Assembly: GCA_020310875.1 (NCBI GenBank)
Contig: CM035407.1
Coordinates: forward strand, 220,438,653 to 220,502,652
From: Ceratopteris richardii
Lineage: Eukaryota; Streptophyta; Polypodiopsida; Polypodiales; Pteridaceae
DNA: 64,000 bases
Reading direction: 5' to 3'
Below are positions 10,646-25,319 of the stretch, one piece after another. Made by a program: the position numbers and the translations under genes. The notes beneath the pieces were generated by a model that did not search any database, was not told the origin of the DNA, and saw nothing but the letters and a program-made list of their open reading frames with translations. Each line of letters opens with the position of its first letter. Positions within the stretch are counted from its first letter, which is position 1.

Positions 10646-10657
10646 GCTCTGACACCA
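10646..10657 (-). promoter_or_regulatory. Primer binding site of copia A
   Basis: The minus strand reads TGGTGTCAGAGC one base after the LTR end (CGCA). It matches the initiator-methionine tRNA-type site TGGTATCAGAGC at all but one position. Confidence 0.8.
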
Positions 10658-10658
10658 C

Positions 10659-11719
10659 TGCGGGAGGAGATGGTGGATAGTGACAAGAGATGAAGTGGTC
10701 TAGCTAGATCCTGCTTCACACCTGCTAAGAAGGATGGTTGGAGAGTGTAATAGGCCTCTTTAGCTAGCTAATGAATATAAATAATCACATATGTTGCATG
10801 GAAGATGATCCAATACTTGAAGGATCAAAACAGATAGGTTGGAAGATAGTAGAAGATCAAAAACTTACTATTTTAGTCCATACACATGTCCATTGTTATG
10901 AACAATTCTCTGAGCACAGTAGCAATTGGTTTAATTCTTTTTGGGGAACTCTAACTAACTTACTAAGCTAATGATCATGAGTGATTTCACCAAAAAAATA
11001 TGTACTACATGCAAAGAAATGTGTTTAGAAAATCATACTAACCTCTCGATATTTACGGGTTGTGATAGTCAATTGACCAGGGAGTAAAGATTAGTTAATA
11101 TATAAAAATCCCAAGACGCTTTGCAAATGAAACTTTGTAGGATTATAGTAGACACTATTTTGAATCTACCATGATTTAAAGCATGGAAAATGATCAACTA
11201 CAAAGTGAGAAAAAGTATGAGACGATCATTGTTCACATAGAGTAATGACACAGAAGTGACATGACAATGTAATGATCATATATGTATTAAAACATGTACA
11301 AATACAATGTCGTTTGCAATCAAATATTGCTCAATGTGTGAGAGGTGAGTGAGCTAGGAGATGCACTTCCAGGTCACAATGAATATCCTTCAAAATGATC
11401 TCATGGGCTTGAGATACATGCGGGTCTTTTAGATCCTCTTTTTATAAGTGCACTTGGAGCCAAAGTTTGAATTCAAATTCAAACATCTACCTAAAAGTGA
11501 ATGCTAAGTATAGGATAGATTCCCTGATCACTCAACAAGCAAAATGATTCTCAATATAGAGCTTCCTAACTCCATGTGGATACAATCCACTATTACAAAG
11601 GTAAATGTGAAGTCATTTTACAAGAGGTTGAACATATGATGCCTTGTATAGGCTATTCCAATTAATCAAGCATGAGATACTCAACCAAGTATGTGGGCTT
11701 GGTTTTAATTGCACCAATA
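10659..11719 (-). repeat. 5' LTR of copia A
   Basis: Homologous to 5789-6837 throughout, with many point differences. The outer end reads TATTGGTGCAATT on the minus strand, a mutated form of TGTTGG. No coding content. Confidence 0.85.
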
Positions 11720-11720
11720 A

Positions 11721-12765
11721 TGATAGCCTTTGCTTTCAGAATTGTACCCAACAGAAATACATTTCATTGCTTTATCATCCAATTTCTTGGGTTGTTGTTC
11801 AAACACTAATGCATATGCCAACCAACCAAAGACATGTAGATGAGCAACAAATGGCTTGTGAACATGCAAAGCCTCATATGGGATGATACACTGCAATGCT
11901 TTAGTGGGACACCTCTTAAATACATATGTTGCACACATAACAGCCTCAAGCCAAAAACTGTGGTAAAGCCTGAATCTTGAGCATATACCTCACCATCTCC
12001 ATGAGTGACCTATTCTTCTTTTCAGCAACTCCATTTTGTTCAGGTGTATACCACACTGAACACTTATGGTTTATCCCATGTTCAGCTATAAATGCATTGT
12101 AATTGGAATACATATATTCCACCCCTCAATCAGAACGGAGGACGATCATTTTACATGTTGACAAATTTTCAGTCAAAACCAAAAACCATTTGAAGCACGT
12201 AAATACTTTGGACTTTTCTTTCAATGTATACACCCATGCATGCTTAGAAATATCATCAATGAAAGTCACAAAGTAAAGGTAGTATGGAAAAGAAGATGTC
12301 TACATAGTACCACCAACATCATTGTGAACCATCTTTTGCGAAGGAGGAATGTTGTATTTTGCCCATAATACAGCCTTCACAGACATGTTTACTAGGTGAC
12401 TCAAGTTTGGTTAGAGAGGATACTATTTTAAATTTCTACAAGCATAGCAAACTAGCAAAATTCACATGACCAAAGCATGCATGCCAAAGCTTTGCATCTG
12501 ACATAGCTTGAGAATCTTGAACTGCACATGTTGAATCATTCACAAAATTTGCATAATCTATGAGCTTATACAACCCATGACACAAAATTCCAAAAACAAT
12601 AATGATGTTATCATTTGACAGATCATGAATTATACATCTATCATTAAACTTTTTTACAACCAAGCTAATTTTGGCTAATGTTGAAATTGATAACAGAGTT
12701 TTCTTGATCCTTGATATAAATAAAGCACCCAGAAATGTAAAATAACTAGCATCAGTAGTTGGATT
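11721..12765 (-). pseudogene. Copia family B fragment B6: integrase and protease part
   Basis: Minus-strand remnants read RCPTKALQCIIPYEA (integrase C-terminal region, near 11890), integrase core pieces through 12400, then LWHACFGHVNFASLL (HHCC block, near 12460). Protease-side sequence continues up to about 12765. It is collinear with family B copies elsewhere. The left end is cut by the copia A LTR and the right end by LINE sequence. Confidence 0.85.
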
Positions 12766-12789
12766 GTTGCATCCTTCGGAGACCTGTCA

Positions 12790-13560
12790 CATTTCACCAT
12801 TGTTTCCATGTATACTCTGAGCTAGGAGATGGAGAGGATTGCCACCTAGGCTCTTTGGTCTCTCTTTCCCACAATGTTGTGCTTTGTGGGGACTTCAACA
12901 TGGTGGAGGATCCTTTAGAGTGATAGGAAAGTAGAGGGACAATTATTGATGGTTAGGAAAAAGAAGCTTGGAATAAAATCAAACTCCACCTAGATTTTGC
13001 GGAGGTTAAAGACATGACTGGTTTCTCTTGGTCGAACCTCCAATTGGGGAATGATTTGAGAAAATCAAGGCTTGATAGAAGCTACATATCACAAGACTTA
13101 ACCCACAAGTGGGGCCAGCCCTCCATATCCCAACATACTGATCTTTGTCTCTCAGATCACTACCTAATTATTCTCTCCTTTAAGCCTTTCACTAAGCTAA
13201 AGAGAGCATCGTGGTTTCATGCTAACTCAACTTATTTCTCCTTTCCCCCCATCCAATAGGAGATTATTGAGGCTTGGAATGTGGACTTCACCAACCTCTC
13301 ATCACCAGCATAAAGTTGGAGGATCCCAATTATGAAGACTCGACATATCCTTGTCAAGACCTAGAAGATGCTACAAAATGTTTATCGCATGCATAGAGAG
13401 AAACTCTATTGGAGACTGAGGCATCTTGAGGAGGAAGTGAACAAAGGAAACTCTAAATACCAGATGGGGCTACGGAAAATCAAAGGCTTGTTGAGATACG
13501 AGGAAGAAATCCAAAGGAAAAATGTATAGGTATACATTCAAGAGTGGTGGGTTGGTAAGG
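12790..13560 (+). pseudogene. LINE (L1-type) endonuclease fragment
   Basis: Plus-strand reading gives VVLCGDFNMVEDP at 12877-12915. LDRSYISQDL and DLCLSDHYLIIL follow near 13075-13175. These are the GDFN and SDH motifs of the apurinic-type endonuclease of plant L1 elements. The downstream text (RMHREKLYWRLRHLEEEVNKG near 13390) fits the region between endonuclease and reverse transcriptase. Both ends are truncated and stops are frequent. Confidence 0.85.
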
Positions 13561-13582
13561 TTGACAAACCTACTAAAGAGAA

Positions 13583-15896
<2,314 letters not shown>

Positions 15897-15912
15897 ATCT
15901 TATTTTTAGATA

Positions 15913-17105
<1,193 letters not shown>

Positions 17106-19139
17106 CTAATAGACAATCTACTAGTTAATTGAAGCAATGAAGATGAAAAGGGAGATGACTGAATATGTTTGATAATGTTAGTATAACATGCATCAATGTA
17201 ATCAAATCCATCTAAGCATAGGGAAATCAATGCTTACCACTTAGTTTAGCTTGACACTTAAGTTGATGATGATATTGATTTCTCTCTATTGAGAGATGAG
17301 ACTCAAGAGCTCATTAAGAAGACTCATTGGAAACCAAAAACCTCAGGATTCACTCAATTGGGGTAACCAACCTTATTGCATTGTTGATATATACATTTAC
17401 AACAAAGAATTGAGCAAAAAAATAATTACGTAATTCTCAATTTAATGATTGAGCATATATAATAGAATCTCAAATACAATGATCATTCTTGAAGATCTTA
17501 GTTTGGGATATTTTCCAAATTGATGTCTATTGGTGCACTATGACTAGTTGATTTGGGGTCTAAAGCTCTTCTCCAAGGGATGCATATGTGCTCTTATCCC
17601 CCTAATAGATACAACACCTAATCAAGATGTCCCATACCACCATCTCAAGAGAGCTCACCTCCCTCAGATTAGGTACAAGACTCAATAATTATTCATTCTA
17701 TATATAATTGCTGAAAGAGGTGTACAAATCATAATAAAAAGCGCTAGAAACTTAATTGTCAATAAATTTGATGGTATCTCATGTTCATCATTCCCATTTG
17801 GTACCTAAATGACCCATTATTTCCTTCATGAAGAGGAAATTGTATTAAAGATTCCAACCTTTGTCTTTAACCCCATAGTCCACACCACCAAATAAGAATG
17901 TGAATTCATGATTTATACTTTAAGATTAGTCATAAAGGAAGAATTAGTGTAAAGAGAACCTACATACAAATTGAATAAATTATGCATAAGCGTACATTAG
18001 TCATGGATCACATTCATAGTAATGTTACCACAGGAAGGGTAAAATAAGTATGAATATTTACCATTTGAAGCATCTGAATTTAGGAAAAATACTTTATTCT
18101 TCTCAATCACTTGTTTATGAATTTGTGCCCGTAACTTAATCCCTCTTGAAATCAATCAAAAACTTGTTTAAACTTCCCATAAGCTCATCCGTAGGAAATA
18201 ATCTTCATGGATATTTCCACATGGATACATAGGATTTTTATTATTTTACAAGGTAGAAATGAGGGTATTCGAATTATGAGCATGAAAATATAAAATCTGA
18301 CCACTTACTTCTACAACTATATGAACCTTACAAATGGATTCATAAATAATAGTTCATCCATGAGAGAGTCTTCATCATCACTTGAAAAGAAAAGTGTGCA
18401 TAATAGTTTACGACTCAATCTTAATGGAACTGCATCATAGTCCAAGTAGGGTATGATAGCCACACAAGAATAAATGCATGATCTCTCTCCACTTGGACCA
18501 AATTTCTTTACATGTATTTATATCAAGAGCCTCTTTATTTATTCCTTTAAAGATAAATTGTTTTTGCTACTATGATGGAACTTTAGGTTTTTCCAACCAT
18601 TTTCTAAAAGCCTTCAGATAACAAACAAAAATTTTAGGCTATGCATCCACCCTTGGACAAATACCTCTTGTATTATACTTCATAATAATATTCTCCATTT
18701 GAAGAATATTTTTTCTTGCAAAAGTGGTGCACGAAATAATGGCCTTAACATGTGTGTCCATCACTTAAGCCTCATGGCTTGCCCATATACAACGAGATTC
18801 ATATCTTTTTAGATTCTCATCTTGGCGTTATTGAATGCATCATGGCACAAATCATCGAATCCTTAGTTTGAATGAAAGGAGGATAATCAATTTTGTAGGA
18901 CACTTGCACTCTCCCACATAGAATTATCTTCACTTCCATCTTTTTAATTGATGGCTTCTTGTAAATTTCCCTCAAGTGCATAGTTCCTTCTCTTGCTCAA
19001 GAGATGTGGACTTTTAACAATTTCTAATGTGGCTCATGAAATTGTTCACATACCGATGTATTGTGACAATCTAAGTAGTGCACACATGATGGAAAGTGAA
19101 GTGGCTCAGCTATAATGCATATGAAAAGACTAAACTACC
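17106..19139 (-). other. AT-rich region with minus-strand coding remnants
   Basis: No intact gene. On the minus strand the segment at about 18620-18300 reads as coding-like text in two frames (QKQFIFKGINKEALDINTCK, then CVAIIPYLDYDAVPLRLSRK). Near 18985-18800 another block reads KMEVKIILCGRVQVSYKIDY. These look like remnants of one or more proteins, but I recognise no family. The rest shows stops in all frames. Confidence 0.3.
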
Positions 19140-20030
19140 TCTCCAACTAACAATTTGGGCATCTTGGATTTGTAGTTTTAAAGGAGATGCAAAGAATAGG
19201 GATGGTCGCTCATTTTCTTGAATTTTAGATTTGCAAGAACCTTGTGAATCTTACATGATGGGCAAGTAGCAACAAAAGGAATTTCCACAAGAGAAGAGAA
19301 ATCGAGCTCAGGTTCCTCTAGACTTGGTACATGCTAATCTCTACTCTAAATTTGTACACCTACTTTAGGAGGATCTTTCTAGTTTTTGTTGTTAGGTGAC
19401 AATTATACTAGAAAGATGTGGGTTCATTTCATTCTAGAGAAGGTTGATGCTTTTGAAAAATCTAAAACATGGCATAAGTATGTGGAAAATGAATGAGGTA
19501 GGAAAGTGATGCAATTCTAAACAAATATAGAAGGGGAATTCTTATCACTAGAATTCAATAACTACTCTAAGGAGCATGGTGTAAAAAGGCAACTTACCAC
19601 ACCTTAAACACCTCAACAAAATGGCATTGTTGAGTGAAGGAATAGGATATTAGTAGAAATATGTCATTGTATGTTAAAGGCTCAAGACATGTTTGATTCA
19701 ATCTAGGTAGAACCAATCAAGATAGCAGTCTACATCCTCAATCAAAGCTAGATGAAAGCATTGAAGGGGATGACTCCTCAAGAAGCATATTCTTGTAAAA
19801 AACATTCAATTTTGCATTTCAAAAATTGTGGTTGTTTTTGTTATGCACATATTCCTAATTCAACAAGATCAAATTTGGATTTAAAAAGCAAAAAGTGTGT
19901 CTTCCTAGGATTTAGTGAAGTGTCTAAAGCATACAATTTGTGGGATCCTAAGGCAAGGAAGATTTTTGTTAGCCGAGATGTGATGTTTGATGAATGAAGA
20001 CACTTAGTAGAAGATAAAGGTAAATCTAGT
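19140..20030 (+). pseudogene. Copia family C integrase
   Basis: Plus-strand remnants of the GAG-pre-integrase block (RFGHLGFVVLKEMQRIGMV near 19150-19200) are followed by integrase pieces. These include DNYTRKMWVHFILEK near 19400 and TPQQNGIVE near 19610. The C-terminal part (KALKGMTPQEAYSCKKHSIL, 19760 onward) ends with FVSRDVMFDE near 19995. Stops are frequent. It belongs to the same element as the reverse transcriptase at 25320-26900, separated by the B1 insertion. Confidence 0.85.
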
Positions 20031-20248
20031 ATCTCATCAATCAGAGAAATATCTCATCTTGTGCCTATCAAAAGACAGGTTAAAGTTGAGGAGGAAACAT
20101 GTGATAGTGAAATTTACTCAATAAATAGCCAACCAATTGCAGGTACATAGTGTAAGCCACTACCAGAGTGGTCACAATAGGTCTTTAATCATCACAATCT
20201 ATTCTAAGATGTACCAAAGTCATTCTCCAATGGATTACATACATCAAA

Positions 20249-20253
20249 GAGAA
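20249..20253 (+). repeat. Target site duplication of B1, left
   Basis: GAGAA directly before the TGTTGATATA start of the LTR; an identical GAGAA follows the other LTR at 25301-25305. Five bases is the usual copia duplication size. Confidence 0.9.
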
Positions 20254-20483
20254 TGTTGATATATTTAGGTAGTGATGTGTGTGAACACACTAGGACCACC
20301 GAGGCACTTTTTTTCCTCTTTAGGAGGTTTTTTTCCCTCGGCTTGTATATATACCTATTGCCCTCATGGGCTACTTATCTTTGTACATTCTCTAGTAATA
20401 CATTCAGTATTGTGTATTGCGCTCCAAGCTTCTTCTACTTCCTTGTGCTGTTTGCGTGCATCCGCATACATCTAACTCCAACA
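20254..20483 (+). repeat. 5' LTR of B1
   Basis: 230 bases from TGTTGATATATTTAGG to CTAACTCCAACA. TATATATACC near 20347 may be the element TATA box. Short LTRs of this kind recur at 27877, 32713, 38428, 43123, 43828 and 63294. Confidence 0.93.
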
Positions 20484-20485
20484 AT

Positions 20486-20497
20486 TGGTATGAGAGC
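20486..20497 (+). promoter_or_regulatory. Primer binding site of B1
   Basis: TGGTATGAGAGC lies two bases after the LTR end and matches the initiator-Met tRNA-type site with one mismatch. B2, B3 and B4 have related sites. Confidence 0.85.
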
Positions 20498-20836
20498 AGG
20501 TCGTCGCTTCATCTAGGGTGTCATCGACAACTCTCCGGTTGCACTCTCAAAATCGCACGAATTTTGGTGAGCATACCCAGTGTGTTTCCGATATCAAAAT
20601 AGCTTCTCTATGTGGTGCCAAAATCACAATCCAGCTTATTTGGCCTCCGAACGCACTATCACAGTGCTTCTACAGGCTATTTTGTCTTTTTGTGCCAAAG
20701 GTATATACCAGTTTTGGTTCACCAATATAAGAATCTCAAAGTCTGCTAAAGGTCTAGCAGAATTCATCTGGGCTCTTCTATTCAACTTTTTGAGATATAG
20801 TCAATTTTCTGCATCAAGGTATTTTAGTCACTGACC

Positions 20837-21660
20837 ATGGCTGAAAGTAGTGATGTATTATGTATGTTGGTTGTTGAAGATAAGTTGGATGGTACCAACT
20901 ACCCGTTATGGGCTTATATGATGCGACATGTATTGGTTGCAAAAGGACTATGGAACATTATGGAGGGTGTTGAAAAGAGTCCTATCACACCTTCAAATGT
21001 TACAACTGTAGGTATTGAAGCTGATGTAGAAGGTGTCGAAGATAATGATATTCTACATATTCATGTTCGTGTTGCGGTTTCTGTTGCAGCTACTGCAGAG
21101 CAAATTCGTTGGGATGGCAGAGATTTTCAGGCACAAGCATTGATAGCTTTATTTGTCAAATGTGCCATTATTCTTCACATTCGCTCTTGCAGAATAGCTA
21201 AGGATGCTTCGGATACACTTATCACAATGTACCGAGCTAGGAATGAGGCTCATGTTGCTTACCTCCAAAAATAGTTGGAGAGTGAGCACATGAATGAAGG
21301 TGATTCCATGGACAGTTTTCTAACAAAGATCAAAGACTTGAAGGAACAGTTGATTTTTGCTGATGAGGTTATACCAGATAGTTCACTTGTGTAGACCATT
21401 CTGAATGGTCTTCCTGATTCATACTCTTCGGTTGATGATGAAAGGCAATCCAAATGCCTTGTCATTTGAGGATTATTCTTTGTTCTCTTGCAGGAGGATG
21501 AGTCCAGGCAGAATAGGTCCCTTATGCATGTTGCAGATCAAGCTTTTGTGGCTAGTTAGAAGGGCAAAGGAAAATGGAGCTCTTCAAGTAGTAAGCAAAA
21601 ATTTGTTAATTCTGCACAATCAAAGAGGGAAGACAAAGATAAAAAGAAATCAGAAAAAGG
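20837..21660 (+). pseudogene. B1 gag
   Basis: Starts MAESSDVLCMLVVEDKLDGT at 20837; the LDGTNYPLWAYMMRHVLVAK block is typical of copia gag (DUF4219/UBN2). A TAG stop at 21272 stands where B2 keeps CAG. The reading then resumes in frame (LESEHMNEGDSMDNFL). The region that in B2 and B4 encodes the CCHC knuckle is deleted near 21650. Confidence 0.9.
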
Positions 21661-22213
21661 GTCTCGAATGGTTGTTGTAGAGGCCTCTACACCAAAAACA
21701 GAGTCTGCTAATCTTGTGCAAGAAGAAGAATGGGCGTTTACTACTGTTTGCAATTTTGACCCATCTTCTCATGAGCAATGCATGTCTGCAGTAGACTCAG
21801 ATGTTTGGTACTTTGAGAGTGGGGCGACCAAACATATTATCTCACAGCATAGTTTCTTCTCTTCACTCAAGCCTGCCCCTACAGGGATTACTATTATATG
21901 CACCAACAACTCCTCTTATCCTATTATGGGAGTTGGTAAGATCATTTTGACTACTGTTGATGGTAGTTCTTTCACTTTATCAGATGCTTTATTTAAACTA
22001 GAGATCAAGAAAAATATGTTATCCATTTCTGCATTAGTCAAGATTGGTTTGGTTGTGAAATTTGTTGATGAAAGATGTACAGTTCATAATCTTTCAAATG
22101 GCGATGTGATTATTGCTTCTAGCATTTTATGTTGTGGGTTGTATAAGCTCATAGGCTATGAAAGATCTGTAAATGATTCGGCATGTGCAGTACATGATTC
22201 TCAGGCTATGTGA
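21660..22213 (+). pseudogene. B1 protease
   Basis: The frame contains DVWYFESGATKHIISQHSFF near 21800. The catalytic Asp of the DSG triad is Glu here, so the protease is inactive. The frame then reads on to the NDSACAVHDSQAM stretch before integrase. Confidence 0.88.
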
Positions 22214-23300
22214 GATGCAAAGCTTTGGCATGCACACTTTGTTCATCTCAATTTTGCTAGTTTGCTATGCTTGCAGAAATCTAAAATGGTGTACTCTTTT
22301 CCCAAACTTGAGACACCTGGAAAACATGTTTGTGAAGGCTATATTTTGGGCAAAATACAGTGTTCCTCCTTTCCAAAAGATGGTTCAGTTCGGGCTACTT
22401 AGAAATTACAGCTTGTACATAGTGATGTCTGTGGTCCTATGCAGACACCATCTTTTGGAAATTATCTTTACTTCGTGACTTTCATCGATGATTTTTCCAG
22501 GCATGCATGGGTATATCCATTGAGGGAAAAGTCCGAAGTGTTCATGTGCTTCAAACATGTTTTGGTATTGGTTGAAAATATGTCAGCATGTAAAATGGGC
22601 ACCCTCCATTCTAATCGAGGGAGGGGAATATATGTCTTCTGATTTTAATGCATTTTTGGCTGAGTGTCTGATAAAACACCAGTGTACAGTGTCATATGCA
22701 CCTCAACAGAATGGAGTTGCTGAACAAAAGAATAGGTCACTCATGGAGATGGCGAGGTGTATGGTCAAGAGTCAGGCTTTACCACATAGTTTTTGGCTTG
22801 AAGCTATCATGTGTGTAGCATATGTACTTAACAGGTGTCCCACTAAAGCACTACAATCTGTCACTCCATATGAGGCTTGGCATAATTGCAAGCCATCTGT
22901 TGCTCATCTACATGCTTTTGGTTGTTTGGCATATGCATTAGTGCCTGAACAACATCACAAAAAATTGGGTGATAAAGTAGTAAAATGTATTTTTGTTGGA
23001 TACAATTTTAAAAGTAAAGGCTATCGTCTATATCATCCACAGACTAGATGCATTGTGGTTAGCCGTTATGTTTTTTTATATGGAAGATGCTATTCAGACA
23101 TTGCTTTCATGTACTAAGGAGACATCTGTTAGCTCCAAAGACACGTATGATACTTTGCTGCCTCTTTTTACAGGTGGACAGTCTAGTGCTAGTCCTAATG
23201 AGGCAACTTTTCAGCCTTTGCGGGTTTCATGTGACGATGCAGATCATTCCATTTTTTATGTACATTTACATGTATGCACTTATTGATGAGAGAGCTGATA
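22214..23300 (+). pseudogene. B1 integrase
   Basis: The HHCC block begins near 22215 (LWHAHFVHLNFASLL). The core follows with HSDVCGPMQTPSFGNYLYF near 22415 and FIDDFSRHAWVYPL near 22480. QQNGVAEQKNRSLMEMARCM (the usual ERKNR is changed to EQKNR) lies near 22705. Frameshifts split it into several frames. Confidence 0.9.
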
Positions 23301-23429
23301 TTGAGCAGGCAAGAACTATGCCAAAATGGTTGGTGAAGACCTTGCATGATAGAAAATTAGATGCACCTCTATCATATCATACTCGATCAAGCTCTCATAG
23401 TGCCTATTTCGCATCAGATTGCTATGCTA

Positions 23430-24998
23430 TGGCTCCATCTAGTCTCTGTGATGAAACTGAGCCTGTTTCGTTTGATGAAGCACAAAATTCAGAAAATTGG
23501 ATGGCTGCTATGTAATTTGAATATGATGCTATAATGAAGAATGGTACTTGGTCTTTATGTGACTTGCCTCCTGGAAAGAAGGCCATTGGCACTAAGTGGG
23601 TATACAAGCTGAAGCATAAACATGATTGTATAGTTGACAGGTATAAGGCTATGCTTGTTGCAAAGGGTTATGCGTAGGAAAGAGGCATTGATTTTGATGA
23701 AACCTTTGCTCATACTTGCCAAATGACTATTGTTCATAGCATCTGTGCACTTGCAGCTCATCATGGTTGGAATGAACATCAGTTGGACATTAAAATAGCA
23801 TTTTTGAATGGTTACTTGCATGAAGAAGTGTATGTTTTCCAACCCCATAGCTTTGTGTAGAAAGGGCATGAGAACTAGGTGTGCAGGTTAAAGAAGGCAT
23901 TATATGGCTTAAAGCAAGCACCACGTGCTTGGTATGAAAAGATACATGCCTATCTGATTGCACATTGTTTTGAGAACAATCCAACTAAAAGCACCTTATA
24001 TGTTAAGTGTGCTAATGATGTACTTCTGATCATTGTGGTTTATGTTGATGACATGCTGCTCACTCGTCCTCATGAGAGGCATATTGCTGATTTTAAGGCT
24101 GATTTACATGCCTCATTTGAGATGTATGATTTGGGGCATTTGCATCATTATTTGGGCATTCAGTTTATGCACATTGATGGTGGAATGGCTTTGTGTCAAA
24201 CAAAATATATTGACACATTATTGCAGCGTTTCGGCCTTGAAGACTGTAAACCTATTGCCACTCCTATGGACACAGGTTTACGACTTAGTCTTCATGATGT
24301 TGCAGATGCATTTGATGTTGTTCTCTATTAGCAGGCTGTTGGATGCTTGATTTACTTATGCATTACTCGGCCAGATATTCAGTTTGCTATCTCACAGATG
24401 AGTAGGTTTATGCATTTCCTAGAAGTCAAGCATTGGTAGGCGGTTAGGCGCATCTTTCTCTCCTTGAGTGGTACTCGGGTACTTGGGTTGTTTTATCCCA
24501 AAGGGGGGATCACTATCGCCAGATTTGCATGCTTTTTTTGACTCTGATTGGGCTAGTTGCTATGACACTGGTGTGTCCACTAGTGGCTTTTGCTTTATGC
24601 TTGGTAGCTCATGTAAATGTTGGTTGAGCAAGAAGCAACCTACTGTGGCTACTTCCAGTTGTGAGTCTGAGTGTAGGGCAGCTTTCACAACTACTGTTGA
24701 GTGTGTGTGGCTCAGATGCCTTATGGCTGATTTGGGTGTTCGCCAGTCTTGTGCCACCACCATCTTCACTGAAAGTTAGAGCACATTGGTAGTTGCGAGG
24801 AACCCTGTGTTCCATGCTCGCACTAAGCACATTGAGGTGCATTATCATTATGTCAGGGAGAGGTTCTCTATTGGGGAGATCAGCTTGGCATATGTGCCCA
24901 CGCAGGAGAACATTGCAGACCTTTTCACGAAGGTTGTGCCTAGGGAGAAGTTTGAAGCTTTTTGCAAAGCTTTGGGCTTACTTCCTTTTGTGGAGTGA
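23430..24998 (+). pseudogene. B1 reverse transcriptase and RNase H
   Basis: FDEAQNSENWMAAM begins the domain near 23470. KALYGLKQAPRAWYEKIHAY is near 23895 and the catalytic YVDDMLLTR near 24040. RNase H shows DWASCYDTGVSTSGFCF near 24545, a KKQPTVATSSCESECRAA block near 24630 and a C-terminal NIADLFTKVVPREKFEAFCK near 24910, ending at TGA 24998. TAG stops at CAG positions occur near 23516, 23675, 23859, 23877, 24330 and 24437. Confidence 0.93.
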
Positions 24999-25071
24999 TT
25001 TCCACATAGCTTGGCACTTCCTTATACATGAGTGCTAGCTCCTTGTTCACGCATCACTCCCAGGGGGGATT

Positions 25072-25300
25072 TGTTTATATATTTAGGTAGTGATGTGTGT
25101 GAACACATTAGGACCACCGGGGCACTTTTTTCCCTCTTTAAGAGGTTTTTTTCCCCGGCTTGTATATACGCCTATTGCCCTAATGGGCTACTTATCTTTG
25201 TACATTCTCTAGTTATACATTCATTATTGTGTGTTGTGCTCCAAGCTTCTTCTACTTCCTTGTGGTGTTCGCGTGGTTCTGTAGACGTCTAACTCCAACA
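25072..25300 (+). repeat. 3' LTR of B1
   Basis: Begins TGTTTATATATTTAGG directly after the polypurine tract AGGGGGGAT (25062-25070) and ends CTCCAACA. The GAGAA target duplication follows. Confidence 0.93.
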
Positions 25301-25319
25301 GAGAATAGTGGAGCAAATA

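Larger units (their letters stand above)
5789..11719 (-). mobile_element. Ty1/copia element, family A (LTR-internal-LTR)
   Basis: A 5.9-kb element with LTRs at 5789-6837 and 10659-11719. The primer site resembles the initiator-Met tRNA complement, and a polypurine tract precedes the 3' LTR. The internal order is gag, CCHC knuckle, protease, GAG-pre-integrase and integrase, reverse transcriptase, RNase H. It is broken by frameshifts and stops and cannot be autonomous. The right edge lies inside a family B integrase (11721 onward), so A inserted into B. The matching left half of that B copy is absent, because the tandem second unit ends abruptly at about 5092. Confidence 0.85.
20254..25300 (+). 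mobile_element. Full-length Ty1/copia element, family B copy B1
   Basis: 5,047 bases with LTRs at 20254-20483 and 25072-25300, a primer site, a polypurine tract and a perfect 5-base target duplication. The polyprotein order is gag, protease, integrase, reverse transcriptase, RNase H. It is the best-preserved reference copy of family B here, yet it carries many stops and frameshifts and lacks the gag zinc knuckle. The two LTRs differ at roughly one base in ten by eye, so the insertion is old. Confidence 0.93.
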
